In this document: positions 1 through 9,552 of the stretch, one piece after another
Layout: the number at the start of each line of letters is the position of its first letter
Numbering within the stretch: the first letter of the stretch is position 1
Assembly (NCBI RefSeq): GCF_000239815.1
Contig: NZ_CAFK01000349.1
Location: forward strand, 11 to 37,006
Reading direction: 5' to 3'
DNA: 36,996 bases
From: Bradyrhizobium sp. STM 3843
GTDB taxonomy: Bacteria; Pseudomonadota; Alphaproteobacteria; Rhizobiales; Xanthobacteraceae
Made by a program: the position numbers and the translations under genes
The notes under the pieces: generated by a model
What the model was told of the DNA's origin: nothing
The model's database searches: none
What the model saw: the letters and a program-made list of their open reading frames with translations, nothing else

Positions 1-132
1 TCCGCCCTTGGTATGACGAACGCATCGTCCGACCTCTGACGTTCAGGCCGGAGGCATCAATCCAAGCCTCTCCCTTTGAGGCGCGTTTTATGACCTAAAA
101 CATCTGATCAATCTCACGCTTGAACGGAGATT

Positions 133-366
133 TTGTTGTCCATCCTATTGCCAATTTGTTTTTTCGGAGCGTTGGCTCTTGTACGGGCTGCCCGCAAGTT
201 GATCGGAGAGGAGAACCAGATATCCAACCCGGACCGTTCTTTTTACCGACGCAATGACGGAAACCTCTTACGACTGATCTTCTATTTTGTCCTTTGGTGT
301 TCGACCGGGACCCTAATGTGCGGCCTGTGGCTCCATATCACCGGGCAGTTGGCGATCAAGCTCTGA
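133..366 (+). CDS. Possible small two-helix membrane protein
   Basis: A 77-residue frame with two hydrophobic stretches, about residues 2-18 and 46-70, separated by a basic polar loop (RKLIGEENQ, then RSFYRR), so a two-helix membrane protein is plausible. The start would be one of two adjacent TTG codons at 133 and 136. A GGAG at 126-129 is better spaced for the second. It lies just ahead of the epimerase gene on the same strand with a 130-bp gap. I do not recognise the family. The base composition is lower in GC than the neighbours. It could be a chance frame, but the amino-acid composition looks protein-like. Confidence 0.4.
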   Translation: MLSILLPICFFGALALVRAARKLIGEENQISNPDRSFYRRNDGNLLRLIFYFVLWCSTGTLMCGLWLHITGQLAIKL

Positions 367-496
367 GCCGTCTGAAATTTCAAACTGAGACATCCACCGC
401 CGATGTCTGCCTCTCGAATTGAATTTCCTATAGAGCCAGCGGCGCGGAAGCTGATACAAACGTCGCGTTCACGCACCAACAAGGACAAGAAGACAC

Positions 497-1396
497 ATGA
501 CAGGCAAGCGCGTGGTGTTCACCGGGGGAACCGGCAAGGCCGGCAGGCATGTGCTGCCGCATCTCAAGAGCAAGGGCTACGAGCTGCTCAACGTCGATCT
601 CAAGCCGTTCGATCATCCCGGCATCAACACCCTGATCGCCGATCTGACCGACAGCGGCCAGGCGTTCAACGCATTGACCACGCATTTCGGCTTCGGCGGC
701 TTCAACGCCGGCAAGCCGCCGTCGGCGCCGGACGCGGTGGTGCATTTTGCGGCGATCCCGCGCGTCCTCATTGAGCCCGACAATGAGACATTTCGTGTCA
801 ACACCGTCAGCACCTATAACGTGATCGAGGCCGCCGCGAAGCTCGGTGTCCGCAAGATCGTGATCGCCTCCAGCGAGACCACTTACGGCGTCTGCTTCGC
901 CGAGGGCGACAAGGATTTCAAGAGCTTCCCGCTCGAGGAGGACTACGACACCGACCCGATGGACTCCTATGGATTGTCCAAGGTGGTGAACGAAAAGACC
1001 GCGCGCGCCTTCGCCATGCGCTATGGTATTGACATCTATGCACTGCGCATCGGCAATGTCATCGAGCCGCATGAATACGACATGTTCCCCGGCTTTCTCG
1101 CCAATCCGCCGTCGCGCAAGCGCAATGCCTGGTCCTATATCGACGCCCGCGACCTCGGCGAGATCGTGCACCTCGCAATCCAGAAGGACGGGCTCGGTTA
1201 TCAGGTCTTCAACGCCGTCAACGACACCGTCACCGCCACGATGCCGACGCGCGAGCTGCTGCGCCGCCATTGCCCGGATGTGCCGCTGACCCGCGAGCTC
1301 AAGGACGACGAGGCGCCGCTGTCGAACCGGAAGGCGCGCGAGGTGCTGGGATTCAAGGAAGCGCACAACTGGCGGAGCTACGTGAAGGTCGGGTAG
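497..1396 (+). CDS. NAD(P)-dependent epimerase/dehydratase (extended SDR)
   Basis: A 299-residue protein of the extended short-chain dehydrogenase family, the group that includes nucleotide-sugar epimerases. The N-terminal Rossmann motif TGGTGKAG lies at residues 9-16. The catalytic set is seen as the ASSETTYG segment near 124-131 followed by YGLSK, with Tyr158 and Lys162. The C-terminal part contains SYIDARDLGE, typical of the substrate-binding half. Start ATG 497 is preceded by a purine-rich AAGGACAAGAAG. The substrate cannot be read from the sequence: sugar-nucleotide or other hydroxy/keto substrates are both possible. It appears to be transcribed alone and is followed by a palindromic repeat cluster. 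Confidence 0.9.
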   Translation: MTGKRVVFTGGTGKAGRHVLPHLKSKGYELLNVDLKPFDHPGINTLIADLTDSGQAFNALTTHFGFGGFNAGKPPSAPDAVVHFAAIPRVLIEPDNETFRVNTVSTYNVIEAAAKLGVRKIVIASSETTYGVCFAEGDKDFKSFPLEEDYDTDPMDSYGLSKVVNEKTARAFAMRYGIDIYALRIGNVIEPHEYDMFPGFLANPPSRKRNAWSYIDARDLGEIVHLAIQKDGLGYQVFNAVNDTVTATMPTRELLRRHCPDVPLTRELKDDEAPLSNRKAREVLGFKEAHNWRSYVKVG

Positions 1397-1454
1397 GGCA
1401 GGGCGAACGCATCTGACGAGAGCAGACTTTCGCGACGAGAGGCATTTGGGTGCT

Positions 1455-1680
1455 CGTCATGCCCGGGCTTGACCCGGGCATCCACGTCTCTCTTTCCAAG
1501 TCTTCCGACGTGGATGACCGGTCTTGCGACGTGGATGGCCGGGCCAAATCCGGCCATGACGGAGCGGACACAGCCGACAGTTGCGTTTGCACCCGGAATC
1601 TCGAAATCGTTCAGAACAGACGCGAGACAATATCGAGATTCCGGGTTCTAGGCCTGCGGCCTTGCCCCGGAATGACGGTG
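1455..1680. repeat. Mosaic of palindromic (REP-like) repeats
   Basis: The gap between the epimerase and the ABC permease holds three consecutive inverted repeats. The first is ATGCCCGGG / CCCGGGCAT at 1459-1481. The second is ATGGCCGG / CCGGCCAT around 1533-1555. The third has arms ATTCCGGG and CCCGGAAT near 1639-1675. Their borders share words such as GTCATG, GCATCCACG and AATGACGG. This is the pattern of the dispersed palindromic elements common in Bradyrhizobium intergenic DNA. Because the two flanking genes converge, the hairpins may also help end transcription from both sides. No gene is evident in 1397-1743. Confidence 0.75.
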
Positions 1681-1743
1681 GTTGTGGCGTAGCAAAGCAG
1701 GCATTGCGGCACGATCGCCCGCGCGGGCCGCCGCAGTGCGCGC

Positions 1744-2523
1744 TCAGGACATGCGGTGGCGGATGGCGGTCATCGCCAGCGCCAGCACGATCGTGCCGAC
1801 GATGAAGACAGCCGCCGCGGCGACGATCGCGGGACTGATGTTCTCGCGGATCGTGGCGAACATCTGCCGCGCCAAGGTTCGTTGATTCGGTCCCGCCACG
1901 AACAGCGTGAGCACGACTTCGTCGAGCGAGGTTGCAAACGCGAACAGCGCGCCCGAGACGATGCCGGGCAGCGCGATCGGCAGCGTCACCGAAAACAGCA
2001 CGGTGCGCGGTGATGCGCCCAGGCTCGCCGCCGCATGCTCCAGCCTGGCGTCGATACCTTGCAGGGCAGACGACACATTGACGAGCACGAACGGTACCGC
2101 GACCACAGTATGCGCGATGATGACGCCGATATAGGTGTTGACCAGCTCGTAGCGGGCGAACATCAGCTGCATGCCGACCCCGAGCACCACCGCCGGGACG
2201 ACCATCGGCAGCAGGAACAGCGTCCGGACGCTCGAGAACAGCAGCGAGGACCGGCGTCCCCGCAACCCGAGCCCGGCCGAGGTGCCGAGCACGGTCGCGA
2301 GCACGGTAGTGCCGCTCCCGATGATGACGCTGTTGACGATCGACAGGCGCCAGGCCTCGGCCTCGATCAGCTCGCGGAACCAGCGGGTCGAGTAGGCGGG
2401 AATCGGATAGTTGAGGAAGACGCTGTCTGTGAACGACAGCGGCAGGATCGCGATCAACGGGCCCAGCAGGAAGACGACGATCAGGCTCGCAAAGACGAAT
2501 TTCGCAACCCCGAGCGTCTTCAT
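1744..2523 (-). CDS. ABC transporter permease, PotC type
   Basis: A 259-residue inner-membrane permease with about six hydrophobic helices, fitting the second permease (PotC class) of spermidine/putrescine-type importers. The cytoplasmic EAA loop that docks on the ATPase is visible as AAASLGASPRTVLF followed by LPIALPGI, about residues 165-190. I chose the start at 2523 (MKTLGVAKF), because its ATG overlaps the stop of the preceding permease as ATGA, the usual sign of translational coupling. A longer frame begins upstream but would run back through the neighbour. It is the last gene of the four-gene transporter operon reading leftward. Confidence 0.9.
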   Translation of the reverse strand: MKTLGVAKFVFASLIVVFLLGPLIAILPLSFTDSVFLNYPIPAYSTRWFRELIEAEAWRLSIVNSVIIGSGTTVLATVLGTSAGLGLRGRRSSLLFSSVRTLFLLPMVVPAVVLGVGMQLMFARYELVNTYIGVIIAHTVVAVPFVLVNVSSALQGIDARLEHAAASLGASPRTVLFSVTLPIALPGIVSGALFAFATSLDEVVLTLFVAGPNQRTLARQMFATIRENISPAIVAAAAVFIVGTIVLALAMTAIRHRMS

Positions 2524-3667
2524 GCCCGCTGCTCCTCGTCGGACGCGAGCCGGATATAGACTGCATAGAGCAGGATGGTCATGGCCAGCAGCACCAGGCC
2601 GAGCGCGCCCGCCATGCTCCAATTGGCCGCCGCCGTGGCGTAGTAGGCGATGACGGAGGATATCATCTGGTCATTGGCGCCGCCGATCAGGGCCGGCGTG
2701 ATGTAGTAGCCGAGCGCAGCCATGAACACGAGCAGGCCGCCGGAGACCACCCCGCGCATCGAGAGCGGCAGCAGCACGTGCAGGAAGGCCCGCAGCGGAG
2801 GCGCCCCCAGCGACGCCGCCGCCGGCATCAGGTTTTTCGGGATCGCGATCAGCACGCTGAAGATCGGCAGCACCATGAACGGCAGCAGCACGTGGGTCAT
2901 GGCGATGACGACGCCCAGCCGGTTGAACATCAGTGGAATCGGCGCGGAGATGATGCCGAGGCTCTTCAGCGTTGCGTTGATCAGCCCGTTGTCCTGCAGC
3001 TCGATGTACCAGGCCGCGGTGCGGACCAGGAGCGAGGTCCAGAGCGGCAGCAGCACGGCGCCGAGCAGGAGTTGCCGTCGCCAGCCCTGCACCGATGCGG
3101 CCACCATCGCGAATGGCAGTCCGATCGCGATGCAGGCGGCGGTGACGATCGCCGCGGTCACGAACGTGCGGATCAGGATCAGGCGGTTGGCCGAGGCGCC
3201 CTCCGGCATCGCGGCGATCGCTCCCGCCGCGTTGCGCTCCAGGTCGACCGCGGCGAGCAGGTTCTTGTCGGTCCAACTCGAGGCCACCGCATCTGCTATC
3301 GTCGCCCAGTAGGAGATCTCGGCCCACCGCGCATCGACCGCCGCCAGATCCACCTCGCCGGAGGCACCGAGCGCGCGGCGGGTCTTGCCGAGCAGGCTGC
3401 GGAAACCTGACTGGGCGCTGTTGAGCCGCCGCACCAGATCGCCGAACTGCTCGTCATTGGTCAGCGCCCGTAGATCAGCCACCAAGGCCGCCTGCTGTGC
3501 TGTGGTCGGCAGCGTGGCCCGGTCCCAGCGGGCCAGCGCCCGTGCCGTGCGCGGCAGCGCGTTGGTCGCCACCGGATCCGACACCGCCGACGTCATCATG
3601 GTCACCAGCGGTGCGACGAAAAAGACCAGCATGAAGGCCAGCAGCGGCGCCAGCAGCAGCAACGATT

Positions 3668-4755
<1,088 letters not shown>

Positions 4756-4759
<4 letters not shown>

Positions 4760-5796
4760 CGCGCGAGCCAGGCATTGAAACGCTTGGAGAGCTCTTCCGA
4801 ATTGTCGGTCCAGAAGCCGACATTCAGTGGGATCGCCCGCTTGAGATTGTCAGGCGTGGTCGGCAGCTCGGCGGCGTATTTCTCCGGAACGAGCTTGGCC
4901 GCGGCGATGTTGGGCAGGCCGTAGGCGATGTATTCGGGAAGCTTGGCCTGGTTCTCGGTTTGGCTGGCGAAGGCGATGAAATTCATCGCGGCATCCTTGT
5001 TGGGCGAGTTCTTCAGGATGACCCAGCTGTCGACCGCATAGATGCTGTCCGGAAACACGAAGCCGAAATGCTTGCCCTCGGAGCGGTTGATGGCGCTGAT
5101 GCGGCCATTATAGGCCGACGTCATCACGACCTGACCGGATGACAGGAGCTGCAGCGGCTGCGCGCCGGCCTCCCACCAGACGATGTCACCCTTGAGCGCG
5201 TCGAGCTTCTTGAAGGCGCGCTCCACGCCCTCGGGCGTCTTCAGGACCTTGTAGACGTCCGCCGCCGGCACGCCGTCGGCCATCAGCGCGAATTCGAGCG
5301 TGTATTTGGCGCCTTTGCGTAACGACCGCTTGCCCGGATATTTCGCCGTGTCCCAGAAGTCAGCCCACGATTTCGGGCCATCCTTGAGCTTGTCGCCGTC
5401 ATAGGCGATGCCGGTCGACCAGACGATCGCCCCGACGCCGCAGTCGCTGACCCCGGCGGGAACGAAGGAGTCCCTGCCGCCCATCTTCTGCCAGTCGATC
5501 TTCTCATAGATGCCGTCGCTGCAGCCGAGCTCGAGCTCCTCGGCCTCGACCTGAACCGCATCCCAGTTCGGGGTGCCGGCTTTGACCTTCGCCTGCAACA
5601 CGCCGTAGCCGCCGTCCCAGCTCTCGTCGAGCACGGTGGCGCCGATCTTGGCGGCAAATGGCTGGAAGTAGATCTTGCGCTGGGCGTCCTGGTAATTGCC
5701 ACCCCAGGAGACGACGGTGAGATCGCGGGCATGGGCCGGGGGCGAAACGCTCATCAAGGCGGCCGCGCTCGCCAGTGCCGCCAGCAAAACCTTCAT
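4756..5796 (-). CDS. Periplasmic polyamine-type substrate-binding protein
   Basis: A PotD-like (bacterial extracellular solute-binding) protein of 346 residues that captures the ligand for the importer encoded downstream. The start at 5796 (MKVLLAALAS) gives a clear Sec signal peptide, cut after AHA near residue 23, leaving DLTVVSWGGNYQDAQ, a typical N-terminus of this family. An AAGGGGG lies about 6 bases upstream of this ATG. A longer frame to 5847 would bury the signal peptide behind 17 extra residues and is less likely. It is the first gene of the operon; an inverted repeat sits directly upstream. The real ligand is not determinable here. Confidence 0.92.
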
Positions 5797-5806
5797 CGAT
5801 GCCCCC

Positions 5807-5829
5807 TTGACCGAACCGTGAACGGTCAA
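5807..5829. promoter_or_regulatory. Inverted repeat upstream of the ABC importer operon
   Basis: TTGACCG at 5807-5813 and CGGTCAA at 5823-5829 are perfect arms with 9 bases between. A second, nested symmetry ACCGT-GA-ACGGT lies at 5815-5826. The element ends 11 bases before the binding-protein start codon, overlapping the likely 5' leader. A repressor operator is the simplest reading; a small leader hairpin is the alternative. No regulator gene for it is adjacent. Confidence 0.4.
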
Positions 5830-5908
5830 ATCTTCGCGCGCGAGCATCGGAAGTCAAGGCTAACGTGGGTCCGGCGGGCATTCCGCCGGGGTCACAACTC
5901 GGAGGCCG

Positions 5909-6097
5909 TTATCGCGCGCGGGCGGGCGCCGTCGGCTGGGCCATCTCGGGCAGGTCCGCGGCGAGATCGGCGGCCGGCAAAGTGGGATCGAGCGGCCGTG
6001 GCAACCGTGGCGTCGTCGCATCATGTCGGCCGACGCGCTCGAAAAGCTGCGTGTCCTTCATGAGACGGGCAGCGACAAGATGATTCAAAAGTTCCAT
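5909..6097 (-). CDS. Possible small protein (62 aa) downstream of the RND pump gene
   Basis: A 62-residue frame starting MELLNHLVAARLMKDTQ, with a strong ribosome-binding site (TTGAGGAGTTTACC before the ATG at 6097). The N-terminal 25 residues look like an amphipathic helix; the rest is rich in proline, alanine and arginine. It sits between the pump gene and the ABC importer operon, reading in the same direction as both, and a 14-bp hairpin separates it from the pump gene. I do not recognise a family. The ribosome-binding site is the main argument that it is translated; the low-complexity C-terminal half argues for caution. Confidence 0.45.
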   Translation of the reverse strand: MELLNHLVAARLMKDTQLFERVGRHDATTPRLPRPLDPTLPAADLAADLPEMAQPTAPARAR

Positions 6098-6118
6098 GGT
6101 AAACTCCTCAACTGCAAT

Positions 6119-6155
6119 GACCCGGTGGCCGGGCGCGGGTCCGGCCACCGGGTCG
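6119..6155. terminator. Strong hairpin behind the RND pump gene
   Basis: GACCCGGTGGCCGG and CCGGCCACCGGGTC form a perfect 14-bp stem with a loop of about 8 bases. It lies about 75 bases past the stop of the pump gene reading leftward. There is no run of T after it on either strand, so it is not a textbook intrinsic terminator. It could stop or pause transcription, or protect the 3' end of the pump message. Confidence 0.5.
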
Positions 6156-6226
6156 GCACGGCGCAATGGAGGTGGCGTCCTCCATTTCGCCGCGCGGTTC
6201 TATGAATGAACTCACATTCGCCGCGA

Positions 6227-9200
6227 TTATTCCGCCGCCTGCGCGATGTGACCGATGGTTCCGTGATCCCCGTGCTGGGTGAGCGGCTTCATGCCGGTGA
6301 CGGTCCGCAGCAGCACATAGAACACGGGCGTCAGGAACAGGCCGAACACGGTGACGCCGATCATGCCGGAAAACACCGCCACGCCCATGGCACGGCGCAT
6401 CTCCGAGCCTGCGCCGGTCGAGAGCACCAGAGGCAGCACGCCCATGATGAACGCCATCGACGTCATCAGGATCGGCCGCAGCCGCAGCCGGCTGGCCTCG
6501 ATCGCGGCGCGGATCGGCGAGCGGCCCGCGAATTCGAGCTCGCGCGCGAACTCCACGATCAGGATCGCGTTCTTCGCGGAGAGGCCGACGAGAACGATGA
6601 GGCCGATCTGGGTGAAGATGTTGTTGTCGCCCTTCGAGATGTAGACGCCGAACATCGCGGCGAGCAGCGCCATCGGCACGATCAGGAGGATCGCGAGCGG
6701 CAGAGCGAGGCTCTCATAGAGCGCGGCGAGCACCAGGAACACCAGCAGGATCGCCAGCGGAAATACCCAGAGGCCGGAATTGCCGGCGATGAACTCCTGA
6801 TAGGTCAGGTCGGTCCATTCGAAGGCAAAGCCGGGGGGCAGGGTTTCCGCCGCGACACGCTCGGCCGCGGCCTGCGCCTGGCCGGACGAATAGCCCGGCG
6901 CCGCCGCGGCGTTGATGTCGGACGACAGGAAGCCGTTATAGCGGATCGCGCGCTCAGGTCCGGCGCTCTGACGAACGTGGAGCAGCGCGGAGAGCGGCAC
7001 CATGTCGCCGGAGGCGGCGCGCACCTTGAGCTGCCGGATGTCGTCGGCCCGGGCCCGGAACGGCGCATCGGCTTGCACATAGACCGAATAGGTGCGGCCG
7101 AACTTGTTGAAGTCGTTCACGTAGTAGGAGCCGAGGTAGATCTGCAGGGTGTTGAAGACCTCCGTGACGGGCACCCCGAGCTGCAGCGCCTTGGTGCGGT
7201 CGATATCGGCGAACAGCTGGGGCACGTTGACCTGGAAGCTCGAGAACACGCCCGCTATTTCAGGCGCCTTCTGCAAGCCCGCAAGGAACGCCTTGGTGGC
7301 CTCGTTCAGCGCGTCATAGCCAAGGCCGGCGCGGTCCTCGATCTGCAGCTTGAAGCCGCCGATCGTGCCCAGGCCGTTGACCGGCGGGGGCGGGAACATG
7401 GCGATAAAGGCGTCCTGGATCCCGGCATATTTCTTGTTGAGCGCCATCGCCAGCGCGGGCCCCGACAGCGACGGGTCCTTGCGCTCGTCGAACGGCTTCA
7501 ACGTCGAGAACACGATGCCGGCGTTGGAGGAGTTGGTGAAGCCGGAAATCGACAGGCCCGGAAACTGCACCGAACTCTCGACACCGGGCTGCGTCAACGC
7601 GATGTCGCCCATCTTGCGGATCACCTCTTCGGTGCGATCCAGCGTGGCGCCATCCGGCAGGCGGGCGAAGCCGACCAGATATTGCTTGTCCTGGCCCGGG
7701 ACGAAGCCGCTCGGGACCTGCTTGAACAGCACCGCGGTCGCGCCGATCAGGAGCACATAGAGCCCCAGTATGGCAGCCTTGCCGAAGATCACCTTGCTGA
7801 CGGTGCCGCTGTAATTGTCCGAGGCCTTCACGAACACGCGGTTGAAGCCACGGAAAAACCAGCCCAGCGCCTTGTCGAGAAACCGCGTCAGCCGGTCCTT
7901 CGGGTCGTGATGGCCCTTGAGCAGCAGCGCCGACAGCGCCGGCGACAAGGTCAGCGAGTTGACGGCCGAGATCACGGTCGAAATCGCGATCGTCAGCGCG
8001 AACTGCTTGTAGAACTGCCCGGTCAGCCCCGAGATGAAGGCGAGCGGCACGAACACGGCAATCAAGACCAGCGCAATCGCAATGATCGGTCCCGACACCT
8101 CGCGCATCGCCTGGTAGGTGGCATCGCGCGGCGTGAGCCCCGACTCGATATTGCGCTCCACATTCTCGACCACGACGATGGCGTCGTCGACGACGATGCC
8201 GATCGCGAGCACCAGGCCGAACAGGCTGAGCGCATTGATGGAGAAGCCGAACAGATGCATCACCGCAAAGGTGCCGATGATCGAGACCGGCACCGCGAGC
8301 AGCGGGATGATCGAGGCGCGCCAGGTCTGCAGGAACAGGATCACCACCAGCACGACGAGCACGATGGCCTCGAGCAGGGTGTGCACCACGGCTTCGATCG
8401 AGGAGCGCACGAACTGGGTGGGGTCGTAGACGATCTGGTAGTCGACCCCCTCCGGCATGTTCTTCTTGATCTCGGCCATGGTCGCGCGGACGTTGTCGGA
8501 GATCTGCAGCGCGTTCGAGCCCGGCGCCTGGAAGATCGGGATTGCGACCGCCTGCTTGTTGTCGAGCAGCGAGCGCAAGCCATATTCGGAGGCGCCGAGT
8601 TCGATACGGGCGACGTCGCGCAACCGCGTGACCTCGCCGCGGCCGCCGGTCTTGACGACGATGTCGCCGAACTGCTCCTCGGTCGACAGCCGTCCCTCGG
8701 CGTTGACCGAGAGCTGCAGGTCGAGGCCCTTGACGCTCGGCGAGCCGCCGACCACGCCGGCCGCGGCCTCGACGTTCTGCGCCTGGATCGCCTTGACGAT
8801 GTCGCTCGCGGTCAGCCCGTGCTCGGCGGCCTGCTGCGGATCGACCCAGACCCGCATCGAATAGTCGCCGGCGCCATAGAGTTGCACGTCGCCGACGCCG
8901 TCGATCCGCGCCAGGCGGTCCTTGACGTTGAGGACCGCATAGTTGCGCAGATAGGTCATGTCATAGCGGCCGTTCGGCGAGTTCAGGTGCACCACCATGG
9001 TGAGATCGGGCGAGCTCTTCTTGGTGATGATGCCGAGCTGACGAACCACGTTGGGCAGGCGCGGCTCGGCCTGCTGCACCCGGTTCTGCACCAGCTGCTG
9101 GGCCTTGTCCGGATCGGTGCCGAGGCGGAACGTCACCGTCAGCGTCATCGCGCCGTCGGTGGTCGCTTGGCTGCTCATATAGAGCATGTTCTCGACGCCG

Positions 9201-9415
9201 TTGATCTGCTCCTCGATCGGGGTCGCCACGGTCTCGGCGATCACCTTCGGGTTGGCGCCGGGATAGGTGGCGCGCACCACGACCGAGGGCGGCACCACGT
9301 CCGGATATTCCGAGATCGGCATCGCAAACAGCGCAATCAGGCCGGCGAGGAAGATCAGGATCGACAGCACGCCGGCAAAGATCGGCCGGTCGATGAAGAA
9401 TTTGGAGAGGTTCAT
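6227..9415 (-). CDS. RND multidrug efflux pump, inner-membrane subunit (MexF-like)
   Basis: A 1062-residue HAE-1 type resistance-nodulation-division transporter, which takes drugs or other amphiphiles from the periplasm and inner membrane and exports them through an outer-membrane channel using the proton gradient. Length and the twelve-helix, two-loop layout match AcrB/MexB/MexF. The proton-relay aspartates are Asp410-Asp411 in GIVVDDAIVVVENVERN. The N-terminus MNLSKFFIDRPIFA and the stretch EYPDVVPPSVVVRATYPGA most resemble the MexF branch. It follows the adaptor gene in the same direction with a 137-bp gap containing a hairpin. No outer-membrane factor gene is present, so a shared TolC/OprM-like channel encoded elsewhere is likely. 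Confidence 0.95.
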   Translation of the reverse strand: MNLSKFFIDRPIFAGVLSILIFLAGLIALFAMPISEYPDVVPPSVVVRATYPGANPKVIAETVATPIEEQINGVENMLYMSSQATTDGAMTLTVTFRLGTDPDKAQQLVQNRVQQAEPRLPNVVRQLGIITKKSSPDLTMVVHLNSPNGRYDMTYLRNYAVLNVKDRLARIDGVGDVQLYGAGDYSMRVWVDPQQAAEHGLTASDIVKAIQAQNVEAAAGVVGGSPSVKGLDLQLSVNAEGRLSTEEQFGDIVVKTGGRGEVTRLRDVARIELGASEYGLRSLLDNKQAVAIPIFQAPGSNALQISDNVRATMAEIKKNMPEGVDYQIVYDPTQFVRSSIEAVVHTLLEAIVLVVLVVILFLQTWRASIIPLLAVPVSIIGTFAVMHLFGFSINALSLFGLVLAIGIVVDDAIVVVENVERNIESGLTPRDATYQAMREVSGPIIAIALVLIAVFVPLAFISGLTGQFYKQFALTIAISTVISAVNSLTLSPALSALLLKGHHDPKDRLTRFLDKALGWFFRGFNRVFVKASDNYSGTVSKVIFGKAAILGLYVLLIGATAVLFKQVPSGFVPGQDKQYLVGFARLPDGATLDRTEEVIRKMGDIALTQPGVESSVQFPGLSISGFTNSSNAGIVFSTLKPFDERKDPSLSGPALAMALNKKYAGIQDAFIAMFPPPPVNGLGTIGGFKLQIEDRAGLGYDALNEATKAFLAGLQKAPEIAGVFSSFQVNVPQLFADIDRTKALQLGVPVTEVFNTLQIYLGSYYVNDFNKFGRTYSVYVQADAPFRARADDIRQLKVRAASGDMVPLSALLHVRQSAGPERAIRYNGFLSSDINAAAAPGYSSGQAQAAAERVAAETLPPGFAFEWTDLTYQEFIAGNSGLWVFPLAILLVFLVLAALYESLALPLAILLIVPMALLAAMFGVYISKGDNNIFTQIGLIVLVGLSAKNAILIVEFARELEFAGRSPIRAAIEASRLRLRPILMTSMAFIMGVLPLVLSTGAGSEMRRAMGVAVFSGMIGVTVFGLFLTPVFYVLLRTVTGMKPLTQHGDHGTIGHIAQAAE

Positions 9416-9492
9416 GGCTCGCCCCGTAGCGGAAATGTCGTTTCGGCGAATGCGTCGTGATGAGTCAGGGTCTAAATCGCTTGGGCAGTGTT

Positions 9493-9517
9493 ACCCTCTC
9501 CCACAAGGGGAGAGGGT
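9493..9517. repeat. Palindromic repeat between adaptor and pump genes
   Basis: ACCCTCTCCC at 9493-9502 and GGGAGAGGGT at 9508-9517 form a perfect 10-bp stem around ACAAG. This word is a dispersed repeat in many proteobacteria. It lies within the adaptor-pump operon and may attenuate transcription or stabilise the upstream message. Confidence 0.65.
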
Positions 9518-9552
9518 GGCAGAGCTCGTCGCTGCCGCTTCCCCACCCAAGT

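Noticed and set aside
428..1366. A 312-codon frame antisense to the epimerase
   Set aside because: Composition of a reverse-strand shadow; the sense strand holds the Rossmann and YxxxK motifs.
1455..1680. CRISPR-like array
   Set aside because: The repeats are palindromic, of different core sequence and without regular spacers, so they are REP-like elements rather than a CRISPR.
6206..9460. A 1084-codon open frame antisense to the RND pump gene
   Set aside because: It is rich in Arg, His, Asp and Gln in the way expected from reading a high-GC gene backwards, has no recognisable domain, and lies opposite a clear pump gene.
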